A stretch of 19,617 nucleotides of DNA from Candidatus Apopatocola equi (GTDB lineage: Bacteria; Bacillota; Clostridia; Oscillospirales; Oscillospiraceae), in NCBI GenBank assembly GCA_018065965.1, contig JAGHSH010000102.1:1-19617 (forward strand), read 5' to 3'. A program made the translations under genes and the position numbers. The notes beneath the pieces were generated by a model. It did not search any database. It was given only the letters and a program-made list of their open reading frames with translations, and was not told where the DNA came from. This document shows, in pieces, positions 15,755 through 19,617 of the stretch. How positions within the stretch are numbered: position 1 is the first letter of the stretch; the number at the start of each line of letters is the position of its first letter.

Positions 15755-15786
15755 TAAAAAAGGGCATCTGCTTTCGCAGATGCCCT
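15755..15786 (-). terminator. Rho-independent terminator of the tRNA-Arg gene
   Basis: AGGGCATCTGC / GCAGATGCCCT with a TTTC loop (15761-15786), followed on the minus strand by T-rich sequence (15761-15755). It begins directly after the CCA end of the tRNA. Confidence 0.9.
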
Positions 15787-15863
15787 TGGCACGCCTTGAG
15801 GGATTCGAACCCCCGACCTTCTGGTCCGTAGCCAGACGCTCTATCCAGCTGAGCTAAAGACGC
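15787..15863 (-). tRNA. tRNA-Arg (anticodon ACG)
   Basis: 77 bases with an encoded CCA. The acceptor GCGTCTT pairs with AAGGCGT (two G-U pairs). The D-arm contains AGCTCAGCTGGATAGAGC. The anticodon arm is TCTGG-CTACGGA-CCAGA, placing ACG at positions 34-36. The T-arm contains GGTTCGAATCC. ACG is the arginine anticodon read after A34 is converted to inosine, which decodes CGU/CGC/CGA. Confidence 0.97.
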
Positions 15864-15882
15864 ATTTCCTTAACGCTCAGAT

Positions 15883-15911
15883 AGAATAGCACATCTGTTT
15901 TCAAATTGCAA
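15883..15911 (-). promoter_or_regulatory. Sigma-A promoter of tRNA-Arg
   Basis: Minus strand: TTGCAA (15911-15906), 17 bases, TATTCT (15888-15883). An A/T-rich tract (15912-15950) sits upstream like an UP element. The predicted start is about 13 bases before the mature tRNA 5' end. Confidence 0.75.
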
Positions 15912-16001
15912 GTCCTTTTTTGATTTTTTTCGAAAATTATTTTTTGCTCTCTGCAGCGAACGGACAGCGGCGAAAAAGCAAAATTTTGGAATTTTCCCCC
16001 C

Positions 16002-16030
16002 TTGCACTTTCTTTCATGGCGTGTTATAAT
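16002..16030 (+). promoter_or_regulatory. Sigma-A promoter of the cobalamin-riboswitch transcript
   Basis: TTGCAC (16002-16007), 17 bases, TATAAT (16025-16030). The predicted start near 16037 lies just before the riboswitch P1 stem. Confidence 0.8.
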
Positions 16031-16050
16031 CCCGCCCGTAAGTGAATAGG

Positions 16051-16204
16051 GCTCATCAGCAGCCGCAAGGCTTTAAAGGAAAACAGGTGCGATTCCTGTA
16101 CGTTGCCAGCGCTGTGAAGGAGGAGCCTGCTTCATGATGTCACTGGGGAGACCCGGGAAGGCGGGGCAGGTGCGGAGGCCGAGTCAGAATACCGGCTGAT
16201 GAGC
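16051..16204 (+). promoter_or_regulatory. Cobalamin (adenosylcobalamin-type) riboswitch aptamer
   Basis: A perfect 10-bp closing stem P1, GCTCATCAGC (16051-16060) / GCTGATGAGC (16195-16204), encloses the conserved blocks in the right order. AAAGGAAAACAGGTGCGATTCC (from 16075) is the GGAA...GGTGxxAxTCC block. GTCACTG appears at ~16139-16145, GGGAAGGC at ~16155-16162, and GAGTCAGAATACC (B12-box end) at ~16181-16193. These are hallmarks of the cobalamin riboswitch family. It precedes an NCS2-type permease gene in the same direction. The size (154 bases) and presence of peripheral stems suggest the class that prefers adenosylcobalamin, but ligand form is inferred. Confidence 0.92.
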
Positions 16205-16212
16205 GGAAACCG

Positions 16213-16269
16213 ATACGCAAAACGAAAGCGTGATGCTAAAGCGCTTTTGGTTTTTGCGTATTTCTTTTT
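16213..16269 (+). terminator. Riboswitch expression platform: intrinsic terminator-like hairpin
   Basis: ATACGCAAAA (16213-16222) pairs with TTTTGCGTAT (16252-16261), plus an inner AAAGCG/CGCTTT (16225-16230 / 16242-16247). The U-rich TTTCTTTTT (16261-16269) follows at once. The ribosome binding site AGGAGGG (16271-16277) comes after it. Premature termination when cobalamin is bound is the likely mode of control. I did not identify the competing antiterminator. Confidence 0.7.
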
Positions 16270-16281
16270 CAGGAGGGAACT

Positions 16282-17568
16282 ATGGAAAAGATCTTTCATC
16301 TCAGCGAAAACCGCACCACTCTCGCAGCCGAGCTCCGCGCCGGCGTCACCACCTTCTTCGCCATGGCCTATATCATCTTCCTCAACGGCGTGTTTCTCGG
16401 CGGTGCGGGTATGGACGGACAGGCTGTGCTCATCGCGACCTGCCTGTCCGCGGCTCTGGGTACGCTGCTCTGCGCTTTCCTGAGCAACAAGCCCTTTGCG
16501 CTGGCGGCCGGCATGGGACTCAACAGCTTTTTTGCTTATACCGTCTGCGGTGTATACGGCTACAGCTGGCAGCAGGCACTGGCGCTGACCTTCATCGCCG
16601 GTCTGCTCTTCTTCCTGCTGGCCGTGTCTCCCTTCCGCAGAAAGGTCATCGCATCCTTCCCCGACACGCTGAAGCACGCCGTCAGCGTGGGTATCGGACT
16701 GTTCATTGCCCTCATCGGTCTGCTCAATGCGGGGGTGGTGAACATGACCATGGGCTTCCCTGCTCTGGGCGATCTGAGCGATCCGGGCGTGCTCTGCGCC
16801 ATTGCGGGCATTCTGGTAACGGCGCTTCTGGCAGTTCGCGGGGTAAAGGCCGCTCTGATCCTGGGCATGCTCTTCACGGTTATCCTCAATGTTCTCTTCG
16901 GCGTTACCGCGGCCCCCACAAAGCTCTTCTCCGCTCCCGATGCCCTGGGGCTGGTGGCCTTTAAGCTGGACTTCCACGGTCTCGCGGCCCGGGGAATCCC
17001 CGCACTCTGCGCTCTGCTGGTCAGCATGGCTATGGTGGATATGTTCGACACGCTGGGCTTCCTCATCGGCGCGGACTCCGGGGCGGGACTGCTGAAGGAC
17101 GATGAAAAGGCCACGGGCCGCGTTCTGATCGCCGATGCGTCCTCCACCATGCTCGGCGCCCTGCTGGGCTGCAGCACAGTCACCTGCTATGCCGAATCCT
17201 CCACGGGGATCGCTGCCGGCGGCCGCACGGGTCTGACCGGCGTGACGGTGGCCGTGTGCTTCCTGCTGGCGACCTTCTTCTCCCCGCTCTCCTCGGTGAT
17301 CACGGCCGCCGCAACCTCCCCGGCTCTGGTGGTTGTGGGACTGTACATGTTCCTCGACATCAGAAACATCGACCTGCAGCATCTGGATGAGGCGCTCCCC
17401 GCTTACCTCTGCATCCTCGTCATGCCTCTGAGCTATTCCATCACAACGGGCATGGCTGTGGGTTTCATCAGCTACACGCTCTGCAAGCTCGCCTGCGGAA
17501 AAGCCCGGGAGCTCAGCGGCACCGTGCTGGCGCTTACGGTTCTCTTTGCGCTCTACTTCATCATATAA
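16282..17568 (+). CDS. NCS2 family nucleobase permease, AzgA/PbuG-like
   Basis: 428 residues, full length for the AzgA-type branch of the NCS2 (nucleobase:cation symporter-2) family, with about 12-14 hydrophobic segments. Family marks: ELRAGVTTFFAMAYIIFLN at ~17-35, LAAGMGLNSFFAY at ~74-86, the MAMVDMFDTLGFLIG segment at ~250-264, and ESSTGIAAGGRTGLTG at ~300-315, which carry the substrate-site residues of adenine/guanine/hypoxanthine permeases. AGGAGGG precedes the ATG by four bases. The gene is alone between the cobalamin riboswitch and a bidirectional terminator, so cobalamin level should control its expression. Known relatives import purines. Here a cobamide-related base such as adenine or a benzimidazole lower ligand is an attractive but unproven substrate. 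Confidence 0.93.
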   Translation: MEKIFHLSENRTTLAAELRAGVTTFFAMAYIIFLNGVFLGGAGMDGQAVLIATCLSAALGTLLCAFLSNKPFALAAGMGLNSFFAYTVCGVYGYSWQQALALTFIAGLLFFLLAVSPFRRKVIASFPDTLKHAVSVGIGLFIALIGLLNAGVVNMTMGFPALGDLSDPGVLCAIAGILVTALLAVRGVKAALILGMLFTVILNVLFGVTAAPTKLFSAPDALGLVAFKLDFHGLAARGIPALCALLVSMAMVDMFDTLGFLIGADSGAGLLKDDEKATGRVLIADASSTMLGALLGCSTVTCYAESSTGIAAGGRTGLTGVTVAVCFLLATFFSPLSSVITAAATSPALVVVGLYMFLDIRNIDLQHLDEALPAYLCILVMPLSYSITTGMAVGFISYTLCKLACGKARELSGTVLALTVLFALYFII

Positions 17569-17577
17569 ATAATAATA

Positions 17578-17627
17578 GCAGAAAGGGGTCCCTGCAAATT
17601 CTTCGTTTTGCAGGGAACCTTTTCTGC
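17578..17627. terminator. Bidirectional terminator between the permease gene and the prmA operon
   Basis: GCAGAAA-GG-CCCTGCAAA pairs with TTTGCAGGG-CC-TTTTCTGC (17578-17597 with 17607-17627, small internal mismatch). It is placed between two converging stops. T-rich sequence follows on the plus strand within the stem end. It is only 1-2 bases from the stop codon of the small minus-strand gene. Confidence 0.75.
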
Positions 17628-17628
17628 T

Positions 17629-17787
17629 TCAGCTCAGAGAATCGAGAATGTCGCCGACATTCTTCAGCGCCTTGCTGACGCTGTTTTTTGCCTTGCTGCG
17701 GCGGGAACGGGGCGATACCAGCATGCCGATGGCGCTGCCGGCTACGATGCCCATGCCCATGCCGCTGAGAAACTGCTTTGTGTTCAC
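17629..17787 (-). CDS. YtxH-like small membrane protein
   Basis: 52 residues starting with GTG at 17787, chosen because AGGAGGG lies seven bases upstream. The N-terminal part MNTKQFLSGMGMGIVAGSAIGMLVSP (read here as residues 1-26) is a glycine-rich single membrane helix, followed by the basic stretch RSRRSKAKNSVSKA and an amphipathic tail ending DILDSLS. This is the layout of YtxH/general stress proteins (glycine-rich helix, then P-x-S-x-R and a lysine-rich tail). The function of the family is unclear. It lies 50 bases after prmA on the same strand and probably shares its transcript. Confidence 0.72.
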   Translation of the reverse strand: MNTKQFLSGMGMGIVAGSAIGMLVSPRSRRSKAKNSVSKALKNVGDILDSLS

Positions 17788-17837
17788 AGGATACCCTCCT
17801 CTTTAAGATCTGCAGGGAGAGTATGCCCGAAAACAGC

Positions 17838-18752
17838 TTATTTACAGGTGTAGCAGTGCCATTCCTCCTGGCAATAGCTGCCGGTGATGGTAAAGCCTGC
17901 CTCTTCGAGCGCAGCGGTCACCTCGTCCTGCCGACCCTCGATGATGCCGGAGACCACCAGCTCGCCGCCCTCATTCATGAATCGGCGCACAAAGCCGTCG
18001 AGCGGGATGATCACATCGGAAACGATGTTGGCAGTAACGATGTCATAGCCCTCTCCGAGGAATTTCCGCATCCCATCGTCCGAGAGTACATCCCCGGCAT
18101 ACACCCGGAAGCGGTCGGGGCCGATGCCGTTGAGAGCGGCGTTGCTCTCGGCCACATCGGGGGCCTTGGGGTCAATGTCACAGCCGACGGCGCTCTCACA
18201 GCCCAGCAGCAGGCCGCCGATGGCCAGAATGCCGCTGCCGCAGCCCAGATCCAGCAGCCGCTTGCCGGGGGCGGCCATGTGCTCCAGCGCCTCCAGACAC
18301 ATACGGGTGGTGGCATGGCTGCCGGTGCCGAAGATCAGACCCGGATCCAGCCGCAGGGCGATGCGCCCGTCGAGCTCGGCCTCCTCCCATTCGGGTACCA
18401 CGATCAGCTTTTCGCCGATGGGCAGAGGCTTGTAAAATTCCTTCCAGTTGTTCTCCCAGTCCTCATCGTGGATGAGAGAGGTGGTCACCGTGTAGCCCGC
18501 GGCGGTGACGGCGGCAAGAACGGCTCTGCCCTCCTCATCGTCGGCGAGCCAGAACTTCACCTGAGACTTGCCGGCAAAGCTCTGCTCCAGCTCCTCGTCC
18601 ACATAGTCCCAGTACTGATGATTATTTTCGAGAAAATCCTTGAAATCGGCCTCGTTTTCCACGCTCATGCCGCCCACGCCCAGCTCGGCAAGGGCAGTGC
18701 AAAGCTCGTCCGCATCGCCGCTCCAGGGGAGCGTGCATTCGATCCATTCCAT
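17838..18752 (-). CDS. prmA: Ribosomal protein L11 methyltransferase
   Basis: 304 residues, normal length. It transfers methyl groups from S-adenosylmethionine to lysines and the N-terminus of L11. An N-terminal substrate-recognition domain (~1-60) is followed by a linker and the catalytic Rossmann domain. Motifs: DPGLIFGTGSHATTRMCLE at ~136-154, the SAM-binding LLDLGCGSGILAI at 166-178, the acidic end of strand 2 CDIDP (191-195), and DIVTANIVSDVI (237-248), the NxxxD motif of PrmA. GAGGTGATATAACA precedes the ATG. In many Clostridia prmA lies with dnaK/dnaJ or a 16S rRNA methyltransferase gene. Here it is on its own with the YtxH-like gene. The divergent rpmB promoter lies in the gap to its right. 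Confidence 0.96.
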   Translation of the reverse strand: MEWIECTLPWSGDADELCTALAELGVGGMSVENEADFKDFLENNHQYWDYVDEELEQSFAGKSQVKFWLADDEEGRAVLAAVTAAGYTVTTSLIHDEDWENNWKEFYKPLPIGEKLIVVPEWEEAELDGRIALRLDPGLIFGTGSHATTRMCLEALEHMAAPGKRLLDLGCGSGILAIGGLLLGCESAVGCDIDPKAPDVAESNAALNGIGPDRFRVYAGDVLSDDGMRKFLGEGYDIVTANIVSDVIIPLDGFVRRFMNEGGELVVSGIIEGRQDEVTAALEEAGFTITGSYCQEEWHCYTCK

Positions 18753-18831
18753 TGTTATATCACCTCGCGCAACAGTGTATTCGACAACGGCGGGGAAGTC
18801 AAGCGGGAAAATAAAAAGGCGGAAAAAATAC

Positions 18832-18860
18832 TTGCATTCTCAAAATGCATCTGCTATAAT
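18832..18860 (+). promoter_or_regulatory. Sigma-A promoter of rpmB
   Basis: TTGCAT (18832-18837), 17 bases, TATAAT (18855-18860). The predicted start near 18867 gives a ~41-base leader. TGCATTCTCAAAATGCA (18833-18849) is a near-palindrome over the -35/spacer region and may only be chance. Confidence 0.78.
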
Positions 18861-18907
18861 AACAAAGCTGTTTTGAGAACAGACGATTCTACAAGGAGGG
18901 TACCAGC

Positions 18908-19096
18908 ATGGCTAAGTGTCAGTTCTGCGACAAGGGTGTCACCTTCGGTATTCAGGTGAGCCATTCTCACCGCCGTTCCAACCGTATGTGGAAGCCCAAT
19001 GTCAAGCGCGTTAAGGCCATCGTTGACGGTTCCCCGAAGCATGTTTACGCTTGCACTCGCTGCCTCCGCAGCGGCAAGGTGACGCGGGCCGTCTGA
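18908..19096 (+). CDS. rpmB: Large-subunit ribosomal protein L28 (zinc-binding form)
   Basis: 62 residues. It is a component of the 50S subunit. Two CxxC pairs, CQFC (4-7) and CTRC (50-53), mark the zinc-ribbon C+ form, as opposed to the C- form expressed under zinc limitation in some Firmicutes. The GIQVSHSHRRSNRMWKPNV segment at ~14-32 is the family signature. AAGGAGGG lies eight bases before the ATG. It is a single-gene transcript with its own promoter. Confidence 0.97.
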   Translation: MAKCQFCDKGVTFGIQVSHSHRRSNRMWKPNVKRVKAIVDGSPKHVYACTRCLRSGKVTRAV

Positions 19097-19133
19097 GATC
19101 CGGAAGGTCCCTGAAAAGGGAAGCTCCGATCCC

Positions 19134-19174
19134 GAATGAGCCGCTCCTCCCTTTGAGGCTGGAGCGGCTCATTC
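19134..19174. terminator. Perfect 14-bp stem-loop after rpmB
   Basis: GAATGAGCCGCTCC (19134-19147) / GGAGCGGCTCATTC (19161-19174), 13-base loop. It is probably the rpmB terminator by position, but no T-run follows on either strand (GTCCCCC on plus). Confidence 0.5.
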
Positions 19175-19245
19175 GTCCCCCATGACAGCAAAAACCGGCT
19201 TTTGAAAAAACTCCGAAAAATCTTTCGATTTTTGAAAAAAAGGGG

Positions 19246-19274
19246 TTGACAAAAGGAAACCGGAATGCTATGAT
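19246..19274 (+). promoter_or_regulatory. rRNA operon promoter with UP-like upstream tract
   Basis: Perfect TTGACA (19246-19251), 17 bases, TATGAT (19269-19274). Immediately upstream, 19201-19240 is rich in A-runs and T-runs in phase with a UP element. It drives the 16S gene beginning ~235 bases later. Confidence 0.85.
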
Positions 19275-19507
19275 AAGCAAGCTCTCACGGAGAGCCCCCA
19301 CGGAAAGAACAAAAGCGGGGCGCCGAGAGGGCGAAAAATTGTGTGCCTTGTAAATTGAACAATGTAAGATATAGCTTATGCAAATAAGCACCAGATGAAG
19401 GGTTCTTCGATCCGGAAACGGATCGATTAAAAGAAAATTCTTTTGAGAGCTGGAAAGCATTCAAAGAATCAAATGATTTGAGCAGCCGAGAGGCTGTTTA
19501 GATACGA
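19275..19507 (+). ncRNA. 16S rRNA leader (pre-rRNA 5' region)
   Basis: Non-coding leader of ~230 bases. It holds a GTGCCTTGTAAATTGAACA segment (19343-19361) resembling the boxA-like anti-termination signals of clostridial rrn leaders. A small GCTTA/TAAGC hairpin lies at 19374-19389. A TCGATCCG-GAAA-CGGATCGA hairpin with a GAAA tetraloop lies at 19407-19426, flanked by TTCT/AGAA pairing. A CAGCC/GGCTG hairpin lies near 19482-19497, just before the mature 16S end. Such leaders carry processing signals. The assignment of each element is inferred. Confidence 0.6.

Positions 19508-19617
<110 letters not shown>

Noticed and set aside
16132..17382. 416-codon minus-strand frame
   Set aside because: Antisense shadow of the NCS2 permease and riboswitch, with a low-complexity H/E/Q/G-rich translation.

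Overview
This looks like a chromosomal segment from a moderately high-G+C member of the Firmicutes, most likely class Clostridia in the Oscillospirales/Oscillospiraceae range. Evidence: the block hprK-murB-rapZ-yvcK-whiA (HPr kinase and WhiA together are Firmicutes markers), a single bifunctional Rel protein, AGGAGG-type ribosome binding sites, near-consensus sigma-A promoters with 17-base spacers, and a typical clostridial 16S rRNA 5' end. The rank below class is an inference. No sequence search was possible.

Layout, left to right. (1) 1-570, minus: the N-terminal part of a uroporphyrinogen-decarboxylase-like (URO-D superfamily) protein that runs off the left edge. (2) 683-2005, minus: a secreted protein built from six DUF4214 repeats, with its own promoter and terminator. 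(3) 2293-7302, minus: a tight operon recJ - rel - dtd - MBL-fold hydrolase, read from a promoter near 7335-7363. (4) 7497-12178, plus, divergent: hprK - murB - rapZ - yvcK - whiA, closed by a strong bidirectional terminator. This group links carbon-catabolite signalling, peptidoglycan precursor synthesis and cell-envelope/division control. (5) 12244-15411, minus: ktrB - ktrA (potassium uptake), a DUF1893 protein, and a DUF985 cupin gene that is broken by about 245 bp of AT-richer DNA. The interrupting DNA carries a promoter-like site and a terminator-like hairpin of its own. (6) 15412-16281: mostly non-coding. It holds a cluster of hairpins, two look-alike terminators, tRNA-Arg(ACG), and a cobalamin riboswitch with its own promoter and a downstream terminator-like hairpin. 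(7) 16282-17568, plus: an NCS2/AzgA-type nucleobase permease directly under that riboswitch. (8) 17629-18752, minus: prmA and a 52-residue YtxH-like protein. (9) 18908-19096, plus: rpmB (zinc-binding form of L28). (10) 19246-19617: a strong rRNA promoter, leader, and the first ~110 bases of a 16S rRNA gene running off the right edge.

Most of the window is conserved housekeeping sequence. The points that deserve attention are the cobalamin riboswitch in front of a purine-type permease, the interrupted cupin gene with a possible small RNA in the inserted DNA, the hairpin-rich spacer between ktrB and the tRNA, and the DUF4214-only surface protein.
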